From NCBI GenBank assembly GCA_002412865.1, contig DHVW01000008.1:1-64000 (forward strand): a stretch of 64,000 nt of DNA, written 5' to 3'. The position numbers and the translations under genes were made by a program. Positions 28,924 through 37,445 of the stretch are shown in pieces. A model generated the notes under the pieces. It did not search any database. It worked only from the letters and a program-made list of their open reading frames with translations, and was not told where the DNA came from. This DNA comes from Sulfurovum sp. UBA5198. Its GTDB lineage: Bacteria > Campylobacterota > Campylobacteria > Campylobacterales > Sulfurovaceae. Positions within the stretch are counted from its first letter, which is position 1. Every line of letters starts with the position of its first letter.

Positions 28924-30390
28924 ATGACACACCATAAAACTGCTGTCATAGACATAGGCTCAAATTCTGCTAGATTAGTAATTTTTGAGCAAAGCAGTAG
29001 ATTTGGTTATCGTCTAATATGTGAACAAAAAAGTAAAGTTCGCATTGGAGAAGGTGCTTACAATAAAGGTGGCAATCTCCAGCCAATAGGTACAAATAGA
29101 GCATTTAATGCACTTCAAGCTTTCCAAAAGATAATCAAACAATACAATACTGATAAAATAATATGTGTAGCAACTTCAGCTCTTAGAGATGCACCAAATC
29201 GTGATGATTTCATCTCAATAGTCAAAACAAAACTAGGACTTGAAATAGTCGTAATATCAGGCTTAGAGGAGGCAAGATATGGTGGAATTGCGGCTAGCAA
29301 TCTATTGTCTTATAATGACTGCATCTCAATAGATATCGGTGGTGGGTCATCAGATTTAGCACTTATTAGAGGTGGTATTGTAATTGAAACTTTTTCACTA
29401 GACATTGGAACGGTAAGAATTAAAGAGCTATTTTTTGATAAAAATATAGATACTAAACATGCAACAAAGTATATTAAAGAGATAATTGATACTCTTCCTC
29501 AATCATTTAAGTCAGATATTGCGATAGGAATAGGTGGGACAGCACGAACCCTCGCAAGTGCGATTATGAAAAAAAATGATTATGTACCAAATAAAATTCA
29601 TGGCTTTAATTTTAAACTACAAAATAATCTAAAATACCTACGATCAATTATTACAAGCTCTATAGAAAATCTAAATTCTCACGAAATAAAAGCAGATAGA
29701 TTTGATACAATAAGAGAAGGTACTTTAATATTTCTTGAAATAGTTAACAAAATAAAAGCAAAAGAGATTACAGCAAGTGGTGTAGGCGTTAGGGAAGGTG
29801 TTTACCTGAGCCATCTTCTACGAGAGACTAATCTTAAATTTCCACAAAATGTCAATCCAAGTGTTAAGAATATATTAGATAGATTTGATATGAATGGTCA
29901 AGATGCTTATCTTGAGAGATCAAAAATTGCTACTAGACTTTTTAATATACTGTATAAAGAGTTTAATATTGACGATGGATATCTATTTGAACTTGACATT
30001 GCACTTAAGCTAGCGAGAATTGGTAAAAATCTTACAATATACAAATCTGCCAAGCACTCTGCCTATATTGCACTACATGAGCTAAATTATGGCTTTACGC
30101 ACTCACAAATGGCATTAGTTTCTATACTGCTAGAAGCAAACAGTAGGGCTAAAATCAATAAAGATAGTTATATAAAATATAAAGAGTTATTACCAAACAA
30201 GGAAGTTCTAAAGTCGTACAGTTTCATATACTCATTAACTACATCTATTGCTTCATATGCTAAAAACGATGAAATAGAGTTTGATTTTTGTGATAGTATA
30301 CTTAGCATTGCAAGCAAAGAGTCTCTCTACTTGCTAAAAGAGGCAATAAGTGAGATTAAGACCCTCAAGGGTCTAACTATTAAAATTTAG
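28924..30390 (+). CDS. Ppx/GppA family phosphatase, long form
   Basis: Exopolyphosphatase or guanosine-pentaphosphatase (488 residues). The ASKHA N-terminal half has DIGSNSARLVIFE, ATSALRDAPNR, GLEEARYGG and the ISIDIGGGSSDL phosphate loop. The C-terminal half is a helical HD-like domain. It starts 5 bases after the ferredoxin gene, and its 3' end overlaps the convergent bamA end by 11 bases. Substrate preference between polyphosphate and pppGpp cannot be told from the sequence. A second, shorter family member is at 52820-53731. Confidence 0.9.
   Translation: MTHHKTAVIDIGSNSARLVIFEQSSRFGYRLICEQKSKVRIGEGAYNKGGNLQPIGTNRAFNALQAFQKIIKQYNTDKIICVATSALRDAPNRDDFISIVKTKLGLEIVVISGLEEARYGGIAASNLLSYNDCISIDIGGGSSDLALIRGGIVIETFSLDIGTVRIKELFFDKNIDTKHATKYIKEIIDTLPQSFKSDIAIGIGGTARTLASAIMKKNDYVPNKIHGFNFKLQNNLKYLRSIITSSIENLNSHEIKADRFDTIREGTLIFLEIVNKIKAKEITASGVGVREGVYLSHLLRETNLKFPQNVNPSVKNILDRFDMNGQDAYLERSKIATRLFNILYKEFNIDDGYLFELDIALKLARIGKNLTIYKSAKHSAYIALHELNYGFTHSQMALVSILLEANSRAKINKDSYIKYKELLPNKEVLKSYSFIYSLTTSIASYAKNDEIEFDFCDSILSIASKESLYLLKEAISEIKTLKGLTIKI
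30359..30374. terminator. Palindrome in the ppx/bamA convergent overlap
   Basis: AGACCC-TCAA-GGGTCT is a perfect 6-bp hairpin just before both convergent stop codons. No strong T-run follows on either strand, so it is at best a weak bidirectional terminator or an mRNA-stabilising hairpin. Confidence 0.35.
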
Positions 30391-32542
30391 TTCCCATACT
30401 AAATTCAAAAGTTGCAGTTTTATCTAAAGCCTCTGGATTAATAGCTTTAGAAAATATAAAGTTTACAGGACCAAATGGCGAGAACCACTCTATGGCTGCA
30501 CCTACTGATTTTCGTGACATACTTGGATACGCTGTACCATAATAATCATCAGTGGATATAGTACCATAGTCAGCAAATAGAGCTAGTCTCATTTTTGCCT
30601 CTTCAGATATTGGAATACTAGCTTCTATGCTATTTGAGAAAGTTTGAGTTCCACCAATATTTCCAGTGGTTGTTACAGGTGGCAATCCAGCGGTAATTGT
30701 TCTCTGAGGTGATATAGAATACATATCAAATCCTCTCACACTTCCATTGCCACCCAAAAAAAGTCTCTCAGATACTGGAATATAACCATTGCTTGAGCCA
30801 CTAACTAATTTATTATATCTTGCTTTATATCTAAATATCAAATCATAATCAATCAAATCCTGCATTCCATAGTATGCACCAAACTTAGCATTAAATTTAG
30901 CAAAATCACCATAATCCGTATAAAAATTATCTTGCTCATCATTTATACTTCCACCAAGCTGGGCTAGCTCTACTCCTGCACTTGCTATGAATCCGCTTCT
31001 TGGAACATAAAAATCATCTGTATTATCAAATTTGATTCCAGCAAGTCCAGAAATTTTCTTATATTTATCGCTATAAAGTAGTGGATTTGTGGTAGCAAAT
31101 GCTGAATCAGGATTAATATCTGATTGATTATCGGCATACCCTAGACCTGCGTATGCATAAAAATTTCTCATAAATTGTCTTCCTAGTGTCAACGAAGCAC
31201 CAGTTTGGTCAAGTGAATAATCATCATAATCATACTGCTTTTTAAATAAATCCAATGATAGACTATATTCCGAATCCCAAAGTCTTGGATTGGTTATACC
31301 AAGAGTAAAGCTGGTAGACACTTGAGACAAATCAGCACCTATACTTGCATTAATACCTGTGCCAAAGAGATTTCTATCACTTAAACTTCCATTAATCATA
31401 AATTTCTGATAGCTTCCATATCCCCCACCAATTGCAATAGAGCCTGTTGGAGCTTCTTTAACTTTTACTAATAAATCGATTTTATCTGTACCATTTGGCT
31501 GAGGAATAATTTCGCTACTCTCAAAATATCCTGTTCGTCCAAGAGCATTTTTACTATCTTTTAGATCAGTTAGACTAAAAGTATCACCTGGTGCCATATA
31601 GATATATCTTCTAATAACTTTATCTTGAGTTACCTCATTGCCAGAGATTAACACATCATTTATTTTTACTTTTTCTCCAGGTGTTATTACATATGACAAA
31701 TCAATCATTTGATTAGCATCATTTTTCATAATTTTTGGCTCAACTTTTGAAATTGCATAACCTAGGTCTCCAACTTGCTCTTTAAGAAATGTAATATCTC
31801 TTCTCATAATATCTATATTGAAATATTTGCCCTCTTTAAGCCTCAAGCCATCTTCTAGTTTTTTAGTATCTAGCCCATCTATTGACTGCTCTACAGAAAC
31901 TTTTCCATTCTTGTAACGACCACCTTCATTTATGTCATACACTATTTCTGCATTATTGGATGAATCTATTTTCATAGTTGGTCTGCTTACTTGTGCATCT
32001 AAATATCCATTCTTCATATATGTATCTTTTATTCTATAAGAATCTGCTTCTAGCTGGTCTACATATGCAACACCATTGTTTCTCAAGGGCAACCAACCCA
32101 AAAAATCTTCTTCTTTATTCATAAGTGATTTTTCCAATTCTTTATGACTAAGTGCAACAGCTCCATTGAAAACTTGGCTTTGTATCTTGACTTTCTGCCC
32201 TTTTTTGACATCAAATATTACAGATAGTCCACTTGTGCCTACTTTTGTGCTTGTTACAGTTACTGTTGTATTTTGAACACCCTCAGCGGAAAGTTTTGCT
32301 AAAATTATCTCTTTGGCCTTATTAATAGAAGACTCATCATAGATATCTCCTCTCTTAATTCCTATAATATCTTGTAATTTTTTTGTCTCCTCTTCGTTAC
32401 CATAGCCTAAAACTTCAACATTTGAAATTGATACAGTGGCTACTGGAATAGTGCTATTATTAGTTGTTACAGGAGGTGTATTTGTATCTGCTAATAAAAT
32501 TGCAGAAAGTGATGTGCAGATTAATATGCTTTTTCTAATCAT
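30380..32542 (-). CDS. bamA: Outer-membrane protein assembly factor BamA
   Basis: Essential Omp85 insertase. It has a signal peptide (about residues 1-18), a Thr/Asn-rich stretch, and POTRA repeats (for example ISNVEVLGYGNEEE and INDVLISGNEV, with RRYIYMAPGDTFS). A 16-strand barrel carries VRGFDMYSISP and a C-terminal Phe (EFSMGTKF). The 720 residues are near the family norm. It has its own transcription unit, divergent from tyrA. Confidence 0.97.
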   Translation of the reverse strand: MIRKSILICTSLSAILLADTNTPPVTTNNSTIPVATVSISNVEVLGYGNEEETKKLQDIIGIKRGDIYDESSINKAKEIILAKLSAEGVQNTTVTVTSTKVGTSGLSVIFDVKKGQKVKIQSQVFNGAVALSHKELEKSLMNKEEDFLGWLPLRNNGVAYVDQLEADSYRIKDTYMKNGYLDAQVSRPTMKIDSSNNAEIVYDINEGGRYKNGKVSVEQSIDGLDTKKLEDGLRLKEGKYFNIDIMRRDITFLKEQVGDLGYAISKVEPKIMKNDANQMIDLSYVITPGEKVKINDVLISGNEVTQDKVIRRYIYMAPGDTFSLTDLKDSKNALGRTGYFESSEIIPQPNGTDKIDLLVKVKEAPTGSIAIGGGYGSYQKFMINGSLSDRNLFGTGINASIGADLSQVSTSFTLGITNPRLWDSEYSLSLDLFKKQYDYDDYSLDQTGASLTLGRQFMRNFYAYAGLGYADNQSDINPDSAFATTNPLLYSDKYKKISGLAGIKFDNTDDFYVPRSGFIASAGVELAQLGGSINDEQDNFYTDYGDFAKFNAKFGAYYGMQDLIDYDLIFRYKARYNKLVSGSSNGYIPVSERLFLGGNGSVRGFDMYSISPQRTITAGLPPVTTTGNIGGTQTFSNSIEASIPISEEAKMRLALFADYGTISTDDYYGTAYPSMSRKSVGAAIEWFSPFGPVNFIFSKAINPEALDKTATFEFSMGTKF

Positions 32543-32643
32543 TGAAAGTCAACCTTTGAATTTTAATTGTGTTTATCTATTTAGTATTTTACCTTTAATA
32601 GACTCAAAACAACATAATAAATTACTATTTTTTCACTCTATGG

Positions 32644-32649
32644 TATAAT
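32644..32649 (+). promoter_or_regulatory. -10 box (TATAAT) for tyrA
   Basis: TATGGTATAATTACTC lies 28 bases before the tyrA ATG in the 135-base bamA-tyrA divergent spacer. Confidence 0.55.
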
Positions 32650-32677
32650 TACTCTATTAATTAAAGTTAGGAAAGAG

Positions 32678-33517
32678 ATGAATATAGAATCTATTTGCAT
32701 TGTTGGACTTGGTCTTATGGGTGGCTCGCTTGGTCTTAGTCTAAAGAAATTATATCCTGATACTACAATTTGTGGTTATGACCATAATGAGAAACACAAA
32801 ATAGACGCATTAAATTTAAAATTAGTAGATAAAATTATTAACTCAAAAGATGATATTATGGCTTGTGATGTGATTTTTTTGTGTATTCCTGTTGATGCTA
32901 TTATTGCAATAAATAAAGAGCTAATTGGCATATCTAAAAATTCAACAATTATAGATATGGGAAGCACTAAAGAGCAAATAAGCAATGAAATACCAGCATC
33001 AATTAGAGTTAATTTAGTGGCATCCCATCCAATGACAGGAACTGAAAATAGCGGTCCATTAGCAGCAATTAATGATTTATATGGAAACAAAACAGTGGTT
33101 TTATGTGACACAGAGAAAAGTGGAATCAAGCAACTCCAAATAGCCGAGGAAATTTTTAATAAACTAAATATGAATATAGTTTACATGGATAGCATCTCGC
33201 ATGATAAGCATGCTGCTTTTATATCTCACGCACCTCACGCTATTAGTTTTGCACTTGCTAATTCAGTCCTAAATCAAGAAGATCACAAAAGCATAATAGC
33301 ACTAGCTGGTGGTGGCTTTAAAGATATGAGCAGAATAGCCCAAAGTTCACCAGCAATGTGGGAGGCGATATTTAGGCAAAATAGAACAAATGTATTAGAA
33401 TCAATAGAATGTTTCAAAAATGAACTAACAAAATGCCAAGACATGATAAAAGAAGAAAAATGGGAAGAGTTAAAAGATTGGATGGGCAAAGCAAACAATC
33501 TTCATGATATTTTATAA
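32678..33517 (+). CDS. tyrA: Prephenate dehydrogenase
   Basis: Oxidative decarboxylation of prephenate in tyrosine synthesis. The NAD-binding start is VGLGLMGGSLGLSLKK, followed by the catalytic-region signature SHPMTGTENSGP and DKHAAFISHAPHAIS. At 279 residues it has no ACT or chorismate-mutase fusion. The next gene follows after 6 bases. Confidence 0.96.
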   Translation: MNIESICIVGLGLMGGSLGLSLKKLYPDTTICGYDHNEKHKIDALNLKLVDKIINSKDDIMACDVIFLCIPVDAIIAINKELIGISKNSTIIDMGSTKEQISNEIPASIRVNLVASHPMTGTENSGPLAAINDLYGNKTVVLCDTEKSGIKQLQIAEEIFNKLNMNIVYMDSISHDKHAAFISHAPHAISFALANSVLNQEDHKSIIALAGGGFKDMSRIAQSSPAMWEAIFRQNRTNVLESIECFKNELTKCQDMIKEEKWEELKDWMGKANNLHDIL

Positions 33518-33523
33518 CTACGA

Positions 33524-34087
33524 ATGTTAAAAAAATTATTCAAATCCAAAGAATATAGAGTGCTAACTGATGGTGAAATATCGATGCTAAAATCACTCTT
33601 CAATGATGGCATAAATTATCAAGATGTAAAGATATATAATTCTGGTTATCTGCCTTTTGGAATGCAAAATAGTGATGTGGCGATGTCACCAAATGGGCAT
33701 ATATATTTTGATTCAAAACACTTTATAGATGACTTTAGCGTTGCTAATACATCAACTAAAATGTGGTTTATGCATGAAATGACTCATGTCTGGCAATATA
33801 ATCTAGGGTACAACATACTGCTCAATGGATTTATTACCGCAATCAGTGGAAAATACTATAATAGCAAAGCATATTGTTACGATAATCAATGCGAAGTATT
33901 AGACTTTAATAAATTTTCTTTTGAACAACAAGCAGAGATAATTTCACACTATTATGGCGCTAAATTTCTAAAAGTTACAAAATATCAAGAGTCATTGTCG
34001 TATTATGAAGCTACGCTAAAAGAGTTTTTTTTAAATCAAAAAAATAAAAATCTACTACCAAAAATGAGGCTTGGTCAATTGACCTAA
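33524..34087 (+). CDS. 'Vgr-related' HExxH protein of the Rhs/polymorphic-toxin neighbourhood
   Basis: A protein of 187 residues with LTDGEISMLKSLF, then VAMSPNGHIYFDSK and the metallopeptidase-like motif FMHEMTHVWQ (HEMTH at about 87-91). This arrangement matches the family annotated elsewhere as 'vgr related protein' or 'Rhs' accessory protein. Zinc-peptidase activity is likely from the motif but unproven. It begins 6 bases after tyrA with no clear ribosome binding site and ends beside RHS remnants, which supports a toxin-locus origin. No signal peptide or membrane segment is seen. Confidence 0.75.
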   Translation: MLKKLFKSKEYRVLTDGEISMLKSLFNDGINYQDVKIYNSGYLPFGMQNSDVAMSPNGHIYFDSKHFIDDFSVANTSTKMWFMHEMTHVWQYNLGYNILLNGFITAISGKYYNSKAYCYDNQCEVLDFNKFSFEQQAEIISHYYGAKFLKVTKYQESLSYYEATLKEFFLNQKNKNLLPKMRLGQLT

Positions 34088-34111
34088 GAACTTTTAAACC
34101 TTATTAAAAAT

Positions 34112-34120
34112 GGGGGGGGG
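34112..34120 (+). repeat. Homopolymeric G9 tract
   Basis: Nine consecutive G (C9 on the minus strand) in otherwise AT-rich sequence, 25 bases after the HExxH gene and just beyond the stop of RHS fragment A. G/C tracts of this length mediate phase variation in Campylobacterota. Here no intact reading frame crosses it, so it may be a relic, or a sequencing-sensitive spot. Confidence 0.85.
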
Positions 34121-34129
34121 AAATTACCG

Positions 34130-34369
34130 TACTTTGAAGTTTACACTGGTATCACTTAAAATATTACCATATGTATCATATGTTATCTCTTTGATGATAT
34201 TGCCAGTAGTATCTGTAACTGCTCTTTCCTACACGGCTACACTTCGTTCCGACCATTTCGGTTCCGAACCTATAAAAGCAAAGCAGTTTGCTTTTATTTT
34301 ACGGTTCTCACCTACTTGGTCATAATGTAGATAATATTTGGTATTGTTTTGTGTCATAGATGTTGGCAT
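34130..34369. repeat. 240-bp direct repeat, left copy (RHS core plus insert)
   Basis: Aligns without gaps to 35758-35997 at an offset of 1628 with 4 mismatches by hand count (about 98% identity). The high identity points to a recent duplication or to ongoing gene conversion between the two RHS fragments. Confidence 0.9.
34228..34309. repeat. Hairpin-forming insert in RHS fragment A
   Basis: About 82 bases interrupt the RHS codons between YYLHYDQVG and RAVTD. The insert contains an 11-bp stem (34272-34282 with 34287-34297, loop GCAG), outer arms GAACC/GGTTC, and TTCCGA repeats. It also carries an in-frame stop on the RHS strand. The same insert sits at the same codon position in fragment B, so it predates the duplication. 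It looks like a small palindromic (REP/MITE-like) element; mobility is unproven. Confidence 0.6.
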
Positions 34370-34609
34370 TCTGCCATCACTATATTCAAATCTTTGTATG
34401 AGATTGTCGTCTTTGTCATATACAGCTAAAAGTGTAGTTAAGTCATTCCATAGGTATTTCTCAGTTATGGTGCCATTTACTTTTTTAGCTACTCTTTGGT
34501 TGAGTGCATTATAGAGGTATTCGATGGTTTGAGCCCCAGTGGTAAAGATAGATACTCTATGATTGCATGACAAGATTTGACTCCTTTTTGCTGCTAACGA
34601 TTGTCTGCG

Positions 34610-35242
34610 TTACACCTCGGAAGAGGTGGGATGAGAGGAAAAATTATCTAGATTTTTTTGAAGTAAAATATTTTCATTGATTAGCCAATCTGGATATTTA
34701 TTTCTATCTTTTTGAAACAAATCTATGATATTTTGGATATTATCTTGAGACTTTTTGGCTATAGAAATAAAATATAAACATCCATCTTGAAATGAAATTA
34801 ATTCTTTACTCTCTTTGCAATTTGAATTTACAATATACCCATGTATTTCAAATAAAACAAATAAAAATATTAACTTTGATAATAAAAATTTATATTGCGA
34901 ATTATTTCCTATATCGCTAAGCAACAATCCTCTAGTATTTAAGCTAATAAAGTTAAAATCCGATATATTTAGAATGGAAGACAGGTAACTATTATGCATC
35001 ATATCCCCGAATGAACAACTGTGATCAAATTGAATTATTGTCCAGTCGCTATTATTTGGTAACCACGAGGCAATGTGCGTAGACATAACAAACCAATCAT
35101 TACAATCCCTTTTTGGGCAATATGATAAAGATTTTACCTTTGTATTGTCTATATGATGTATTCCAGCCCAATCTCCAACGTACATACCAAGATTTTTCAA
35201 ATAATTATTAGCTTCTATGTTGTTAATGATTTCAATTGTCAT
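34610..35242 (-). CDS. Candidate immunity protein for the RHS C-terminal tail
   Basis: A protein of 210 residues starting at ATG 35242 behind AGGAG, 8 bases after the RHS tail stops. An upstream ATG at 35287 would overlap the RHS gene and has no ribosome binding site, so it was not used. The sequence begins MTIEIINNIEANNYLKNLG, has CPKRDCNDWF and one hydrophobic stretch (LIFLFVLFEIHGYI), and ends in a hydrophilic region. I recognise no family. Immediate downstream position behind an RHS tail is the standard place for an immunity gene. A perfect 6-bp hairpin (34613-34628) lies in its last codons. Confidence 0.65.
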   Translation of the reverse strand: MTIEIINNIEANNYLKNLGMYVGDWAGIHHIDNTKVKSLSYCPKRDCNDWFVMSTHIASWLPNNSDWTIIQFDHSCSFGDMMHNSYLSSILNISDFNFISLNTRGLLLSDIGNNSQYKFLLSKLIFLFVLFEIHGYIVNSNCKESKELISFQDGCLYFISIAKKSQDNIQNIIDLFQKDRNKYPDWLINENILLQKNLDNFSSHPTSSEV

Positions 35243-35757
35243 TTGTACTCCTAGTATGCTGGTGTAGGCAACAAAAACCACCACCATGGATTACCAAATG
35301 GAATTTTTGTTCTATTACTACCAGAATGTGCCTCATTTGGTGTTATTGGTTTGCCATTCATATCATACCTTTGTCCCCACCCTTCTCCAGGATATTGTGT
35401 TTTCCAGTATGGCTCTTGGGCTCCTGATGGTCCTCCATTTGTTTCTGAAGGAACATATTGACATTGTGCCTTGCCGCCAGTTGATAATTTTGGGCCCAAA
35501 TAATTTCCAGGTCTATTTTCTGGATTTGGCGACCAAGGACCTCCTGGTACTTTACCATTTGGGTCTGGAAACTCCCCCGTAGGATCCACAAAATTCACAG
35601 GATCACCAAGCACATAACCATAAAGGTTAATATCTCCTCCCGAAAAGTCTATAGGGTCTTTAGCTGTCCATTTACCAGTGTAAGCATCATAATCTCTATA
35701 ACCAAATCTTGTTAGTTTGGTATCTGTATCATATAGTCCACCAGCAAATCCAAATGG

Positions 35758-35997
35758 TACTTTGAAGTTTACACTGGTATCACTTAAAATATTACCATAT
35801 GTATCATATGTTATCTCTTTGATGATATTGCCAGTAGTATCTGTAACTGCTCTTTCCTACACGGCTACACTTCGTTCCGACCGTTTCGGTTTCGAACCTA
35901 TAAAAGCAAAGCAGTTTGCTTTGATTTTACGGTTCTCACCTACTTGGTCATAATGTAGATAATATTTGGTATTGTTTTGTGTCATTGATGTTGGCAT
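35758..35997. repeat. 240-bp direct repeat, right copy (RHS core plus insert)
   Basis: Partner of 34130-34369; four mismatches in 240 aligned bases. The right-hand end coincides exactly with the hipA/RHS junction. Confidence 0.9.
35856..35937. repeat. Hairpin-forming insert in RHS fragment B
   Basis: Same insert and same position as in fragment A; three substitutions separate them. The stem core AAAGCAAA/TTTGCTTT is kept, but one substitution shortens the outer stem. The in-frame TAG is present in both copies. Confidence 0.6.
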
Positions 35998-36210
35998 CTT
36001 TTGCACATAAGTTTTTAGTATCTTTGATACAATGTTTTTAAAAACATTTTTATCTACTTTGGCTTTGCTTACAAGCTTTAAAAAATCATTATATCTTATA
36101 TTAGTTTGCTTACCATTTATGGTAAGATGTGACTCGTAATTTCTTATGCCGTTGTAAAATCCAGTACTAGCGATGTCATACAGTGGTGCTATGAAAATTT
36201 TATCATTAAA
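35998..36210 (-). pseudogene. HipA C-terminal remnant fused in frame to RHS sequence
   Basis: The minus strand reads FIAPLYDIASTGFYNG, then ESHLTINGKQTNIRYNDFLKLVSKAK, split here as ESHLTINGKQTN and IRYNDFLKLVSKAK. The APLYDIAST pattern and the following layout match the C-terminal end of HipA-type serine/threonine kinase toxins. The upstream part is missing (TGA beyond 36210), and downstream the frame continues straight into RHS at 35997. It is a truncated leftover, probably non-functional. No hipB is seen nearby. The 36211-36335 spacer holds only AT-rich promoter-like sequence. Confidence 0.55.
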
Positions 36211-36335
36211 TCACATTAGCTCAAAATTAATAAATCTCATAAATAATATCATTCAAATATTTATATCAGAAATAGTCATAAATTTTAAGATAAATATGCT
36301 AAAATACTTATTAATAACAAAAAAAGGTTTTTTCT

Positions 36336-37391
36336 ATGATAAAAATGTTAAAACGAAAAGGTTTTGCTAGAGGCGTTGTTTTGGTTGCATTGATTGCTAC
36401 ATTTTCAACTCTTATTGCAAATATACCTGAGATTAAAAATCTAGGAATATCTCCACTTGTTGTTGGTATTCTTCTTGGTATTATTTTTGGAAACACTCTA
36501 CACTATAAACTTGGTCAAGATATGGATAGTGGGATTACATTTTCAGCTAAAAAAATATTACGATTCGCGATTGTATTTTACGGATTTAGAATTACATTTC
36601 AAGAGATATTATCAGTTGGTATGGAAGGATTTTTAGTATCACTAATTATGCTTGCAAGTACATTTATAATTGGTATATGGATTGGGGTTAAAGTATTTAA
36701 AATGGATAGAGATTTATCTATACTCAATGCCTCTGGTGCTTCTGTGTGTGGTGCTGCTGCTGTACTTGCAACCGAACCAGTACTTGATAGTGAAGGTTAT
36801 AAAGCAGCGATTGCTGTATCTATGGTAGTACTATTTGGTACAATCGCCATGTTTTTATACCCTGCTCTTTATCTATCAGTTTTTGAACCATCAACAGGCT
36901 TTTTACACCTAGATCCACATCAATTTGGTATCTATGTAGGGGGTACAATACATGAAGTGGCTCAAGTTATAGCTGTTCCAGCTTCTGTTCCAAACGCAAG
37001 TAAAGAGATGAGTGATGCTGCAGTTATAGTCAAGATGACTAGAGTTATGATGATTGCACCACTTCTTATTATCCTTGGCTTGTACCTATCTATCAAATCA
37101 AGCGAGGGCAGCAAAAAAGCTGTCAAGGTTGTTATTCCATGGTTTGCAGTTTATTTTATTGGTGTTGCAGGATTTAATTCACTTAATCTATTGCCAAAAA
37201 ATATTGTAGATAGTATTAATATGATAGACACTTTCTTGCTGACAATGGCGATGACAGCTTTAGGAATTGGCACTAAATTTGCCAATTTCAAAGGACTTGG
37301 AGGAGCCCCAATATATACTGCATTAATTATGTTCATATGGCTTATCGTAGGTGGATTTATAGTGACAAAACTGTTGACTAGTGGATTTTAA
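36336..37391 (+). CDS. YeiH/UPF0324 family membrane protein (putative anion/sulfate exporter family)
   Basis: Integral inner-membrane protein of 351 residues with about 10 hydrophobic helices. Family features include LGISPLVVGILLGIIFGN, the NASGASVCGAAAVLA segment and a VGGTIHEVAQVIA motif. A second ATG three codons in (36345) is an equally good start. It stands alone between the RHS remnants and truD. The transported substrate is not known with certainty for this family. Confidence 0.88.
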   Translation: MIKMLKRKGFARGVVLVALIATFSTLIANIPEIKNLGISPLVVGILLGIIFGNTLHYKLGQDMDSGITFSAKKILRFAIVFYGFRITFQEILSVGMEGFLVSLIMLASTFIIGIWIGVKVFKMDRDLSILNASGASVCGAAAVLATEPVLDSEGYKAAIAVSMVVLFGTIAMFLYPALYLSVFEPSTGFLHLDPHQFGIYVGGTIHEVAQVIAVPASVPNASKEMSDAAVIVKMTRVMMIAPLLIILGLYLSIKSSEGSKKAVKVVIPWFAVYFIGVAGFNSLNLLPKNIVDSINMIDTFLLTMAMTALGIGTKFANFKGLGGAPIYTALIMFIWLIVGGFIVTKLLTSGF

Positions 37392-37445
37392 CCTCCCACT
37401 TATCACAAAACAAGTAAAATACGATATTCTAAATAAAAGAGCATC

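Larger units (their letters stand above)
34122..34573 (-). pseudogene. RHS-repeat fragment A (orphan, no C-terminal tail)
   Basis: The minus strand encodes classical RHS/YD-repeat protein: TIEYLYNALNQRVAKKVNG, EKYLWNDLTTLLAVYDKD, YYLHYDQVG, then after an insert AVTDTTGNIIKEITYDTYGN. The insert (34228-34309) adds an in-frame TAG, and the frame ends at TAA (about 34124) where the conserved core should continue. The 5' end is an abrupt junction with the sequence following the immunity gene. It is a displaced duplicate of fragment B. Confidence 0.85.
35251..35997 (-). pseudogene. RHS fragment B with complete C-terminal core and 107-residue tail
   Basis: The minus frame runs through RHS core MPTSMTQNNTKYYLHYDQVG, the hairpin insert with TAG, then TRFGYRDYDAYTGKW and LYGYVLGDPVNFVDPTG. 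That last piece is the RHS core boundary, after which variable toxin tails begin. The 107-residue tail has PGGPWSPNPENRPGN, CQYVP and GQRYDMNGKPITPNEAHSG, and ends in WWWFLLPTPAY. The tail composition is typical of polymorphic-toxin C-termini, but I cannot assign a toxin class. The piece from about 35613 downward could still be translated from an internal ATG. The 5' side is an in-frame junction with hipA sequence. Confidence 0.8.

Noticed and set aside
35243..35287. Upstream start for the RHS-linked immunity gene
   Set aside because: It would overlap the RHS tail and has no ribosome binding site, while ATG 35242 has AGGAG.
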